In this document: in pieces, positions 11,701-24,988 of the stretch
How positions within the stretch are numbered: the first letter of the stretch is position 1
Layout: each line of letters opens with the position of its first letter
DNA from: Heligmosomoides polygyrus polygyrus
Lineage: Eukaryota; Nematoda; Chromadorea; Rhabditida; Heligmosomidae
Assembly (NCBI GenBank): GCA_947396885.1
Contig: OX377206.1
Span: 20,269,114-20,333,113 of the forward strand
DNA length: 64,000 nt
Reading direction: 5' to 3'
Made by a program: the position numbers and the translations under genes
Notes under the pieces: model-generated
The model's input: the letters and a program-made list of their open reading frames with translations, nothing else
The model's database searches: none
What the model was told of the DNA's origin: nothing

Positions 11701-14700
11701 GTGAGTACGTTCATTCTGCAATGGCACTCATCCGAGGACCGCGACTACAGTACTCTCCGCTGGCGCGGCTGACCCGTAGTTTTCCGGAAAGCGCCCCACG
11801 AGCAGAAATCCTTCATAGCGATTACCAGCCCTTGCTGGGTGGTCGATACGAAATATGGGGCTGTGTTGTTTCCGAAAAACGCGCTCGAGACGTGTTTCCC
11901 GTCGGCGGGCGTGATTTTGGGATTAGAGCGCGAAATGCACCGTCAAGTACGCAAAACAAGTATTCTGCACCAGACAGCAATCGCCTCTGAAGCAGAGAAA
12001 AAGAAGGAACCACATCGAATTGCACTTTGTCGGGGATATCCTCCCTGGCGACCATCTTAGATGCTGCCCTGCATAGCCGGTTAGGATGGCTGTAACTCCT
12101 GATGTCTTCTTCTGCTCCCTTTCTTAGGCTACTGTAGGAAAGCTGCGATTTTCAGGTGAGATAGCGCCACAGGACAGCGACACGGACAGCGGAATCTGCG
12201 CGGACTCTGACCAGCCATCGCCTAGGCAGCCGGTCGAGATTCCACTGCTCTTCACTTCGAATAACTATGCTGACTACCTCGTACCCGATAGCTACAGGTA
12301 CTTCATAGAACTGCGTTTAAATCTGTCCCAGTTGAGAGCTTTTTCTCGCAACTAAGTAGGATAAGACATACAGTATAAGAACGGAATACTCACTCGCTGT
12401 TTAGAGCTCCATCATGGAGCGATGCTACCTAATAACGAAGCACCGTATCGATTGAACGGCGCAGTGAATCGATATGGGAGTTTATCATAACGTCGCTTTG
12501 CTCCGCCGATAGGTCTCTGTCCAGTCCATTAGTCTATGGGAACTTCATATAGTGAATTATCAACCAGCCAAGTTTTTCCACTGATATTTCACAGAATGTT
12601 TCCCGTTTCAAGAAGTTTGGCCCATTGACCAAAAATTTTCGTTGTACCAGGAGTTGCATCATTACGTCTCAAAAACTCGCTAATAACCCAACCATGGAGA
12701 AACAGTTTTTCAAAGAAAGTCAACACTATTTATAATTGGAAACAAAGCAATACAAAGCTACGTAAGCTTTAAAGCTTTCTACTTCGATTGCACCTATTTT
12801 TTTTCTTTATCACCTCAAGCAGTTAGGATGTACCAAAGGTCCATTAATTTAATACTGGCCGTTCTTCTTACAGCCTTCTATTATTAGTTACTACGCTTAG
12901 CTTCTTTCTATTTATTGACTCGGTTTGCTTACACCTACCTTTAAACTTCCGTTTTACTACTTCCCTACAGCTTTCTAGCATGGCAATTTTTAGGAATTTT
13001 AATCTTATTTGAATACCTGAAAAAATTTTGAGGCAGCATGGAAATAAAACTTGCTTTTCAAAAAAGTATTTGCAAATACAGCAACAGCAAAAAAAATTTT
13101 GAGTTTTTTTTTGAGAAAAAATGGATTCATTTCACATGACTGGCGTCTTCAGCAGTTTTTTCTCAAATGTCATGTAGATCATTTAGAGCTATATATTGTT
13201 ACCCTACTCCGCTGAGCGAAACTATCCACCATATGGTATTCGGCCGATATGAAATTTGGCTTTAAAATAAAGCGAGTTTTATATACTCGCTTAAACAATT
13301 CTTCACCTTTTTTGTTAATAATTTGAAAGATCACTATTGTATGTAGTTGGTGTTAGCTTGATCCTTATTCTATCCTGAAAAAATAAACTTTTTGTGATGT
13401 AATTCTGCTGCTCGTATTTCTCCACTTTTTATTCCGAATACTAGGGCTCGTGGTAGCGTTATCGTAGGGGCACAAGATTTCAATTTTTTTGGCTGGGGTT
13501 CCCCGTACCCTTGAATCCCGGGCTGTGAATGGCTAGCAGACTTGTATAGGAAGAGTAAAACACTGATTTGTTCACGGCCTGGTCATGTCACGCCAAAACT
13601 TCCATGCGATCCTGCAAAACACTGACTTGCCTATTCGGTGGTCACCTCTAATGTTATACATAAAAGTTCGTTAACCGCTATTTCAAAGTCCCAGTTCACC
13701 GTTTTCGTGAAAGTGATAGGACTATGTAGCGTTCCTTCAGCGTTGCCAGTAGGAGGCGCCAATAGGATCGATGTAAGCCAATCTCCTTGCGGAATGCGCC
13801 ATGCATTCAATTTCTAAAAGATGTCGCAGAAGCAAGCTGAATGCTTCTATTGGAGAATTCGGTTGTTTAATCATGCAGAGAAATCTGGGTGGTTTCAAGT
13901 CGTGAACTTCGGAGAAATAGAATCGTGGTTGACCTGGACGGGATCCGAACATCGAACCTCGATCCGAGGTGCAGCACGCAACAGCTGAGACGTCTTTCGT
14001 CTACGTTATCAGACAGTCTTAAATAAGTACTACTCTGTGGTGTTACCGTTTCTGTGCCAGCGACACTGGTAGGTGGAACGGTTTATTCTAGGCCTGCCGT
14101 TTTGACCGTCCTTAGAGGCCTAAAGATCACCCGAAGAAGAAGAGGTTTCTAAGAGGATCTAAAAACTGATATTCTGAAAGTTGAATAAAAATTCATTGAA
14201 AAACAGTACTTTTGACTTTGGCTTAGTACACTAATGTTGTACAGCTGTCGTGTAGATAGTGAAGGATTGTAGACTCCCGTCACTTTTCAGCCTGAAGCTT
14301 TCTTCAAGCCATAGCTATTTCTGCTATGTTGTAGGAAAAGGGCAAAGATGATAAACGCATCTGACCTACCACCATTAGAAACGGGAGTTGCCCTAGATGA
14401 TGCCGACGCTCGACGATGCGCGAGCGCGAGACTGGCAGTCGTTTTCGTGTGTTTTTGCATAGAAGCGGTGGCCGTTCACAGCTTTTGCTATATTTCTGAT
14501 TGATGGCCGCTTCGTCACCATACGACGTCGTTGTCACGCGGCCGCGTCTGCGCTCCGCCACAAGGGGAATGGAGGGGTTCAAACGAGCGCGAAGAAAAGC
14601 TCTCAACTCACGGACAAGCATGTACATACGGGCCAACCCTTGACTCTTCCGAGGCTTCTTCGCTTCTCTTCAGCTGCATTTAGCCTTCACACTCCGCTCT

Positions 14701-17700
14701 CTTTATCCACGCATCTGCCCTGTCCATTTGAGAAGGCCCTTCTTCTCAAATTTACTTAACTGATCTCTTCGTCGATAAAACCTTTACTTGTGTTTTCCGC
14801 AGGGTTAAAAAATGCTGTAGATTCTAACCTTCGTCTACATAGTGTCCCTTGTAAGTTTACTTCTTCGGGGTACGGACAACAAACTTCGCTTTCCTCGACT
14901 TCGTTGCCACGCGCCCCCTGAAAAGTTGTGATGAAGAAATAGAATTTTAAATGCAAGCATAACAAGTTCATTTAAATAGTAGCCGTATGCATATGTAGAA
15001 GTGCAGTTCGAATTCACGCCCAGGCCAACAAACCTTCCATCCCTACGGGTTCGGAGAATTGGTACTGGACTTGCCTGCGAAGGATAAAGCGCTGAGTTCA
15101 TAGGCTGGCCACCGCAACTCATTGTATGGCCAACTGCGCATTCAAATCGCCTCTATGATATCCCATAGAAGTAGAGGGCGTGGCGCATCCCAAAAAGGAT
15201 GGAGTGACGCTGTTCTTTATCCTTTACCCCCTATAGACAGCATATTATTATTCTAAAATTCACTTTTAGCTTCCGTCCTATCGGTTTTCGGCTAAGCTTA
15301 CTCTTAATAGGATGAAGTTCAGTAGCAGAAAAACTTAACTGATTTTATAAATTTAAATTGAGTTTAATGGCGCAAAATTAAGAATTCTGTGTTGTTTCTG
15401 TAGATGGGTTTTAAACCTTTTCGGGCACTGGTTGTTGGAGTTGAAGCTGTTTTTGATTCATGCATCATCACTTTACAAAAGGATGCCAGAGGGTGTAGCT
15501 GTCTTTTAAATGTCGTAGGTCTTTCAAAATAGGAAATGCTGGTAAACAAAACGGAAGCACAAGAGGTAGATTACGTCCTGTAAGCTATTACAACGAATAC
15601 TGACATAACTTCTGTTCTTCTTCCGACCAGGCCAGTTAAGGAAAAGACTCATTTGCAGAAGCTCAACCTTAACACATCTCTCCTAGAAAGGTTTTTCGTC
15701 ATACCGAAAACTTCTGTTTTTCTACCTTGACGCAATTTTTGATTGTACTCAGTTTACTACGACTATTCTTTCTGTTTTTGTTCGCTTCAAATGGAACAAA
15801 TGGTTGTACTTGGCACTTGCCTTCATGCGTAGTCATTTGCCTGGAACGCCTTTTTAGAATGACACAAAATTGTGTTGTAGATGGCGGACAAATCAGAATC
15901 AGTAGCTGTCCTTATTGTTAGAAATATTACCTATGCAGGGTTATTGCACGAAAATCATCCAATTCCGAACCTTTCCGGCACAATTTGAAGAGATGAGCGG
16001 TAGAAGAGCTCTGGAACAACAAGTACGTCACGTGTGGAGAAAAACGATTCGCGAAAATTAAATTGAAATCGCATTTCTGTGCGTTTACGTATGCTCAGCG
16101 TTTTCGGACGCGTTTGACGCATTCTCGTTTAAGGTGGTTACGAATTTACGTCAACTTGGTAGCGCAGTGGCAAGAAGCGCCGTTGCTGGTTCAAAAAGTC
16201 TTAGGCTGCGTGGGCTAGTGAAAATTTGGAGAGGATTTTCGCATTCATCAGAAAGATTGGTAGTGTGTCGCATACATACCATTTTCACGTCGAAATCGAC
16301 ACTTTTACGTGACGTGTTATCGAATTCGCAATATGTAATGCGAATGGTCAAAGGTCAGCTCATGCCAGTGCAACTTATTAGCAATCTATTAGCCGCTTAT
16401 CTCAAGAAATATGGAATCTTCAAAACTCCACCTCCGTCACTGTCCTCTTTACAAGTTCCAGCTGGGACGCACGTCAGTCGAGGCTCATCGTCACCTGGTG
16501 CGCGTTTTGGTCTGGATGCAGCCAGTGCACGTACCTGTGATAATTGCATGAATCGCTTTAAATCAGGAGATCTTCGTTGTCCGAACAACCCAAGTCTCGA
16601 CTCGAGTCGATGGTCGACAGCAACTCCCTACTGGCTGCCATCAAAGCAGAATCTCCACTAGCCAACCCATAGTCGTTCGTAAGTTACGAGAGCTTGGTTT
16701 CATCTGGAAGATACACCAATGAATTTCGCAGGATTTGTCACCTAACCAGTACGCCGCACGAGATGAAGATGGTTCACTTTTCAACTTAACCCGCTCTCGC
16801 CGTTTTGACTGGTTGGACGCACTCATTACAATAGATGAGAGGTGGGTACTGTATGCGTCACATACAGTAAGGCCTGCTTGGACTCCAGCAGAGGAGAATC
16901 CGCCAGCGGTTCCCAAAGATGATCTGCACCCAAGGAAGGAGTTGCAGAGGGTTTTCTCGGACGCACGTGGTGATGTGTACTGGGAGCTTCTCCATTCTGG
17001 TGCCATCATTAACGGTCAGGCGTACTGCAGTCAACCACAAGAACTCAGCCACAAGAACTCACCCACGTTCTTCAAATTAAATGCCCACAACTCGACAAGG
17101 TTTATTTCCTCCATGACAATACAGAACTGCGTACTTCAAAAACGACCCGACAAAAGCTCCGTCTATTAGGGTGGAAAGTTCTTCCCAACCACCCTATTCA
17201 CCAGACCTTGCCTCAACTGTCTACCATTTGCATCGATCGCTAGCTCTACCATTTGCTTCGATCGCAACCCACTTTCTGGAAGAAAAACGATACTATGATC
17301 GAGCGTCACTCGAATCCGACCTTCGCCACATTTTCGAATGGAAACCTCCGGATTTCTATCGCCATTCATCCCCTGCCGGAACGATGGGGGACAGTCATCG
17401 ACAAAAATGGGCGATACATATTTCGATAAGTAGGGTTAGGCTGATCAAAATATATAAAAATTTGAAAAATACCAAAAAAATCGCAAGAACATATGAATCA
17501 CCCTAATGTTATATTTGCCTTCCATAAGTCCTTCTTATAGTCGTCCAATGTCACGTTTTTTCTAACAAAGCATCCTTTTATGGCTGGGGATCACGGCCTA
17601 GAGAAATTTTAACTGGATTCGACCTGACAAATAAGATACGGAAAAGTCATAAAAATTGGTTGCGATTGCACTATTAATTAATTAATTTATTTATTTATTT

Positions 17701-20700
17701 TGATGCAAGCAAAGGTTTGAAACACATGAAAGGAAACAGGAACAATCAGAAACTATTTGTAGCTGTGGAAAAAGTATTCTGAATTATGGTCATAGCGAAC
17801 GAGTTTTCCATGTGCGTCCTTCCGCCCCCATAGGCAGGTCCGCCACCAATTCATTGACTCCTAACGGTTTGATTCGCTGGTCTGGGCGGGATATGAACCG
17901 TCAATCGATTCGAAATGCAATCACAAAGCTGCACTTCTTACGGTTGCACCATAGACGCCAACTGTATGACACGGTTCCATTTCTGCTACAAAGTATGCGA
18001 AAGTGAATTTCCATGCTTGCCGTATTTCCAAATATAATTTCGGTATATGTCGCGTAGGTGAGCAGCATTAGTAGGTGGGAACGCCTCCGCATCTAATGGG
18101 CATGCCGTTCAGAGAGGACGTATTCAATCGGTACCCTGACGGACTGGCATGTGTTCGGGCTGTGCTCTGTTTGGTTATTATTGGCTGGCGCACTCCCTCC
18201 TACCAATGCTGCTCACCTACGTGATATGTACCATAATTTCTTAAGTCCTTTACATTTGACATGCTGTAACAACTTTCATTTTTATGGTTTGTTTCTTCAA
18301 GACGCAGTTGTGCTTTTCATGTATCATCTAAAATGCACGTCAACGTTGTTGAGCTCAAGTAGGGTCGCTTTTTCAGAAGGTCGCTCGCCAAATCGGACAC
18401 CGCCAGGAAACTACCTCAACGACCGACTGCATCTAGCTCAGCCGTCCGCAATATAAAGACGTATCGTGTTCGCTTTGCCGACGAGGTGTGACGGTTTCTC
18501 ATCCGAATGTTTATCACGCATTGCCTCCGAGGTTAAATTCGAAGAGCTCCCTACCTTGTCCTAACCGTATGCTTACCACAGGTGGACAGTGGTGCATCGA
18601 CGTCCAGTACCTGCTCCGAGCAGTCGACCAAGTCGGCCAGATGCGTCAATACAGTTCAACAACGACAGCAAACGGCACTAGGTTGGTCAACGTAGTGCCA
18701 TCAGAAGCGGCATGGTTATGGAAACCTAGCAGTGCTTCTGATCCAGCTTGTTCACGTGCAGCCAAGTACAAATGCGCCTGAGCAGTCCATTTTCAACTTT
18801 TACGTTTTGATGCCACTTCTGCAGAAAGATTAGTCTCGGTTTCTGAACAAGTAATTCTGGATCACAGGGACTGGAAAAATAGCAGAAATTACTCAAGAGG
18901 CGTTGCCTACTGTATACTGATTTCCGTTCTCTATCTCCCTTACAATATCCATATTGTCTCTGGTCAGACACAGTTACAATCGATTGCCGCGATTACGCGC
19001 ATAAGGAAATGTCTTCGTATCATTACCGTCGTTACAAAGTATTCCAAATTTTGTAGGTTTCTTTTTGGACAGCGCACTGGTGTAAGTGCGTGTTCTTTTC
19101 ACTCAAAAACAATGGTGAATATTGAACAGTGTTTTTACGTCTCTCAAATAAGGTGGGTGGTTTTGAGTGAAAAGAACACGCACTTAGATCAAATCAAATT
19201 ATCCAATTATTAGATCAAATTATCCAATTATTTTACATAGGCTAATGCCTATGCAATAATGGACTGCTCGTGGCAGTAATACAGAAGAAAGGAGAGAAAA
19301 ACGCAGAGGAAAAACTGCTGAAGGTCAACACATGATAGAAATGAGCCAAGCAAATAAATAGGAGAAACGAATTAGAACGTTGAATACTTTTCCAAAGTGC
19401 CTTTGAATGTAGCAATCTTCCAATTGTACGCAGTCTCATCATTCCTCAACATTTTTTTTCAAATTCAACTCCAGCCGTGATATCATAAACGTTTTAACTT
19501 TCCTAATCGAAATGGACACTTTTTAAATCAAATTGGGAGCTTTAGACGTCAAATTGGATACACTCCTAAGCTAGGATAAGACGTTTAAACTCAAAGCGAA
19601 CTTTTTCAAATCGAAATGCCTTTTTCAACATTATACTAAAGACTCTTCAAAAGGTTTAGAATAATTTTTTGGTCAGGGAAAATTTTAGAATAACTCTCTT
19701 TGAAGTTTTGATTCGTCTACCCCCAATAAGTGAACACATTGTTTTAAATTTTATAACAAATTTATTTTTTGAGAAAAACAATGGCTTAAGTTTGATTTTA
19801 AAAAAAAGTAAGAGGGTGTCTATTTTTTTAGTGCTTAAAGAAGAGATTACGCCATGTCCTTGAACAAGGCGTCGCAATTTTTGCAATAGCAGAATTGATT
19901 CGATTGATAGATTGATAGCAGAATTCCTGTTTAGATGTTATGTGTTGTATATTAGGTTGGAAAAAAGTCTTTTCACACTTCGAAAAAAATTTTATCGTTC
20001 TCCTTGTAAACGCACTAGCCAATACTGATAGCTGGTTTCGTAATCCTATCACACTTGTCTACCGCTCGCACGCGGACACAGGTCAAGACCCTTCGTGTAC
20101 TTCGTTATCTACCCATTTTTCCGGACTCAACGCCAGATCCACCTCAGGGCCATTTTCGGCGCGTCATTCTTCATGAATTCATTAAAGGATCTACAGCACG
20201 TCAGGCAGCCGACCAAATTAACGACATATATGGCTTGGGATCTATTACTCATCGCACCTGTTATGAATGGTTCGGAAAGTTTTTAAAGGGAGATTAATCA
20301 CTCGAGGACAAAGCAAGGTCAGGAAGGCCAATGAATTGGACGACACTGAACTACTCCATCTTATTCGTACCGGTAGTAAGTAGGCGACAGTCAACTGGCA
20401 GAGAAGCTCGAAGTGTCTCATAGGGTAGTGAGAATCCATCTGAAGAATCTTGGCTTTGCTTGGAAATTTGGAGCTTGGATTCCACATGCCCTGTCAGACA
20501 CTCAGAAAGGTCAACGGCTCTCCATCGCTGATTCTCTTCTGTTCAGATACGAAAGCAAAGCCGCGGATTGTGACAGACGATGAGTCCTGGGTTCTGTATG
20601 CCAACTTCCGAAGAAAAAGACAGTGGTGTTTGGTGGCTATCAGAGGAATGATTTACTGGGAAACTCTCAGAGGTGGAGAGACACTTACTGCTGCCACATG

Positions 20701-23700
20701 CAGTGGCCAACTCCACAAAGTCGCCGTAGCTCTCCAAGAAAAGAGGCCTGAGAAGTCGGAGGTGATGATTCTACATATTAATGCACAACCACATGTTGCG
20801 AAACTCACAAGAGAAACAATAAAGGAGCTGGGCTGGGAGGTAATGCCACATCCACCGTATAGCCCTGACCTCGCCCCTACCGAATACCATCTCTTCCATG
20901 CTCTCAAGCAGGAAATTGGAGAGAAATATTTCGAAACGGATGAAGACCTCAAAAACTGGATTCAGCAATGGTACGACTCCAGAACTGTAGTCTTTTACGT
21001 GAGAGGAATTGGGAAATTACCCAGTCTTTGCAAAAGTGTAGTGGAGCAAAACGGAGATTATCTCAATTGATTTGACATTGTAGTTGTGAAGTAATAAACC
21101 TTTGAAAAAAATGAAAACACTTTCCAACCTAATATATGTTCTGTTTTTATAGGTTTGACGCCAGGGATGAGTGGATTAACCGTTATCCGTTATCCGGTTT
21201 CCGGGCGGTTTTGGCCTATCCGTTTTGTTGTTCATTGTCCGGCGATTTTGGGCCAGATAACGAACAGCAAATTAGCTGAATCTTAGCGTTGGATGTGGTG
21301 ATGGGTGGTCTATGTACAGGCTCCTTCGCGATCGTAAGAGTGGTCGTCAGAAACAAGTTTCCTCACTTGAAGTTTCCTCACTTGGGAACTGGCTACATAG
21401 CTTTAATGATATCTAACTTCCAGCCTTACAGAAGGCCCGCTAAGCCTGTACCAAACTTATGTGAGGCCTACTTAGCACAGCATTGTTCATTCATCTCAAG
21501 TCATGTGCTGACCAAGAAGGCATACAAACTGCTACTAGCAATCGTCAAAAGTGGAGAGCCACATCCTGGGAAGAATACTTTACCGCGTATTTTTCCATCG
21601 TATCATTTGTGGTTACACGATTGCAGTACATATGTTCGATTTGATTGCAGGCGGTACCTTTGTAGCCATATGCAGTCGTGAATTATCGACAAATACTGCA
21701 GTACAGCAGTGAATACTAGCAAAAGAAATAGGATTAATCCAAGTACATAGAGTAAGCAACTTCTCCATTAAAAATTTTAGGGAACAGTAAACTACTAAAC
21801 AAACTTATCTTTGTGGGTGCTGAAGACATGTAGATTTGTTTTAATTTGTGAGTTTTTATTGTGAAACTTATCTGCAACATAGGGAACACCTTCGTTTTGG
21901 GGCTGGGTCGGATATTCTTCCTCAGATCCAGAAGGTCCGGGTGTCATAACTCTTCGAGTGTGTGTTTGCCGGACACAATTGCTTGCAGCTACTAGCCAAA
22001 AGTTAGTGTTTTATCCATCCCAGATAATTCTACGTTGAAGTACCTTAGATCTTGGAATGCTATCGAGCAGCAACAACAATAACGGTTCATAGCATGTGTA
22101 GGACAAGATCGTTATGTGAAGTTTGTTTCGCTGGATGTCTTCTGCCTTCTTCTTTCTAGAGACATCGGAAGAATTGCTCTTCCAAGGACTATGCTATATT
22201 TCAACTGCTCTAATTGAAAAAAAAAGTTTAGCGCAGAGTAAGGCTGATAAATAAGATAATCCAACCGACCCTTTGGAAACAGGTGAAAGGCGGGTAAGTT
22301 GCTGTACGTTTGTATTCCTACGGATATGGAGAAACCCCATAAAGCGTCGATAATGCGGCGACTGCAAAACGTTTAAAAAACACTACTAAAATGTCTAGAA
22401 ATGGCTTATAAATTAACAGCGCTTTAGCCCTAGTTTATGCTTACGCCGCTACGCGGCGCGGCACCACGATCACCATAGACATCGATTCTTCGCGCCGTCT
22501 GATCGATATCTATTCCGATTATGTTGCTGCGCCAGTGGCGCAACTATAAACCGGGACTTAAGCCCTGATCTGTTGTTGAAATTAGTGTAATTTAAAACGA
22601 GTTTTAATTTTTGTTGTTTGTTCCTTATGCGATTTTCCCCTATCCGGCCATTCTTAGGCAAAATGACCCATTACCCGTTATCCAGTTTTCAACATTTCAT
22701 TATTCGCTCAACCCTGTTTGACACTTGGTAACGATGCAACAAAAACAACTGTGAAGAACACACATCTCCCCACCTTGATGGTTCATGTGTTCATTTACAC
22801 TATCAATCAAAAAAGTTGTGACGAGTGCTTCACGTCGTGCACGGCGCGATCTCTTTTTTTAATGACTAAATAATTGTTGCTTTGTTGCGTTTTAAAACAA
22901 ATTTTAATTTCTTTTTCTTTTTTTCAAAAAAAATTATTACACTTATTGGGGTAGGTGGACTAAAACTTTCAAAGAATGTTATACCGAACTTTCCTTGAAC
23001 AAAAAATTCTTCTAACCATCTTGGAAAGCTTGTAGTTTAACCTGTGAGAAGCTCGGTTTCATTTGGAAGAGTTCGCTTTGATTTCAAAAGTCTTAAAGCT
23101 CAGCAGACTGTCCAATTTGATTTGAAAAATGTCGAATTCGACGTCAAAATGGTATATGTTTATGGCCAAATCGTTAGTTAGTTAGTTAGTTTGTTTGTTT
23201 GTGGGTGCGTGTTGTGCGTGTATTTTCCGTCAGTTAGTCGTTTAAAATATGGGTAACTCGTATATAAGGGCGCGTTTAGCGCAGTCGGGAGAGGCGCCTT
23301 CTGTCGCGTGCACCCGATACCGGGTTCCCGGTTCGGGTTTCCCACTCAGGCCAACCAAGCCTTCCATCCCTCCGGGGTCGGTGAATTGGTGCCAGACTTG
23401 TGTTTGAAGGATAAAGCGCTGACTTGCTCATCGCCTGGCCACCGCAAGTCATTGTATGGTCAAATACGCATTCAAATCGCCTCCACGACATCCCGTAGAA
23501 GTAGAATGCGTGGCGAATCCCAAAAGGGATTAAGTAACGCCGTCCTTTATCTTATAACTCGTATATCCGTGATGTTGGTTGAGCTTCACAACAATAAAGG
23601 AAAATCGATCAACCAAGAAATGGTTTGCTAGAAAAACGTTCTTGATCCAACACCCACTATCGATTTTAGCGGTATCGACTCTTTTGGAAAGCTTACCTTT

Positions 23701-24945
23701 TGGGGTGAGAATCACATGAATATGTTAGATGGTGAACGTACCAAAGATACAATGTCGATCGGTTTACCATGACCGATCAATTTGATCGTTTTTTGCCAAG
23801 CGACCGTTTGAAATGAATATAACACGTCTTGGCAGATCCACAATAAATAAGCGATGTCGATCGATTGAAGGTTACTGTCCGATTCTCTGAATTCTCGCCC
23901 GGAGTTTACTGCGTGGTGGCTTTAATTGCGTCGTGAATACGTTGACTGATCAATGGAATTCACTACCCATAAGCAGTATGCATGAACAATCGATATCGAC
24001 CGACGTTGCCGATTTCTGGTTAATATTTCAAATTGAGGTGAGAGCCGCATGGATAAGTCAAGCGGTGTTTTTGGGGCGAAGTCCCATCCAGCTGTTAGAC
24101 CGGCTGCTATGCCCGCTGACTGCTGGTTCTTGAATAAGATCGTGGAAAGCTGATTCCTTAAGCTGATTCGTGAACAGAAAAAATGAAGCGGTATCTGCAA
24201 TGCAACTCTCCTTAGCAATCGATTGTGTCTGCACCAATAAGTCGGCGTCAAAGTACTGTTCTAAACTCTTTATTTCTACAACTGGCTTATAGCACTCAAT
24301 CAATAGCACTTGAATTCTGTGCTTAAGATATGCAACAGACGACGTCACCGTATGTCAGTCAGCTGTCTAGAACAACGAAGCCGCATTCGCCGCCGTCGAG
24401 TCAGAATTACAGTGAGCAAATAGAGGGTTCCAGCTCCACGCTTAGAAGACCTAGTAATTTTCAAATTTAAATGACACCTTTAGAAAATTCGAATAAAAAC
24501 ATTCCCACGTTCAGATCGATCGCTCAACAGCTATTCGTATACGATCGAAGATGTGGAATCACTACCCGGACCGCCCTCGTATGACGTTGCGATCAGCCGA
24601 TTACGGTATGTTCCATGACGTGGCCCGATTTTCTTTGTAGTTAGTTGTGTTTCCGTTCATTCCTTATTCTTCGTTCTTGTGAATGCTCTTCTTTTCACTC
24701 GTTATAGCTTTGGCGTGTTCTTGCTAGTGTACGCAGTTGGGCAATTTCCACTGTACAACATTGCTTTGACTCGTCTCGTCTTCGTAGATCTCATATGAAT
24801 TCGAATTCGCTAGCTTTGAGGAAATGTTGAGTTTGTCTGTAGCTAAAAAGTGAGCTGCATTATCGATCACTGTGCTTTTTTACTTAGGTATCCTTTTCTC
24901 TAAAACCCATATAAATTCCCCGTTGAAATGTCTCTTTCACGCTAC

Positions 24946-24988
<43 letters not shown>

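Noticed and set aside
16134..16661. 175-codon plus-strand frame as a host gene
   Set aside because: Its 3' part carries mariner linker residues (NRFKSGD) and it lies between the ends of the decayed mariner; the start has no known domain.
21289..21681. 130-codon frame as a gene
   Set aside because: It sits inside the hAT-like element, has no domain, and composition gives no coding signal by eye.
22440..22560. GC-rich GCGCGGCACC/CGCGCC motifs as a structured RNA
   Set aside because: Short local palindromes inside the hAT-like element without a consistent fold or second copy.
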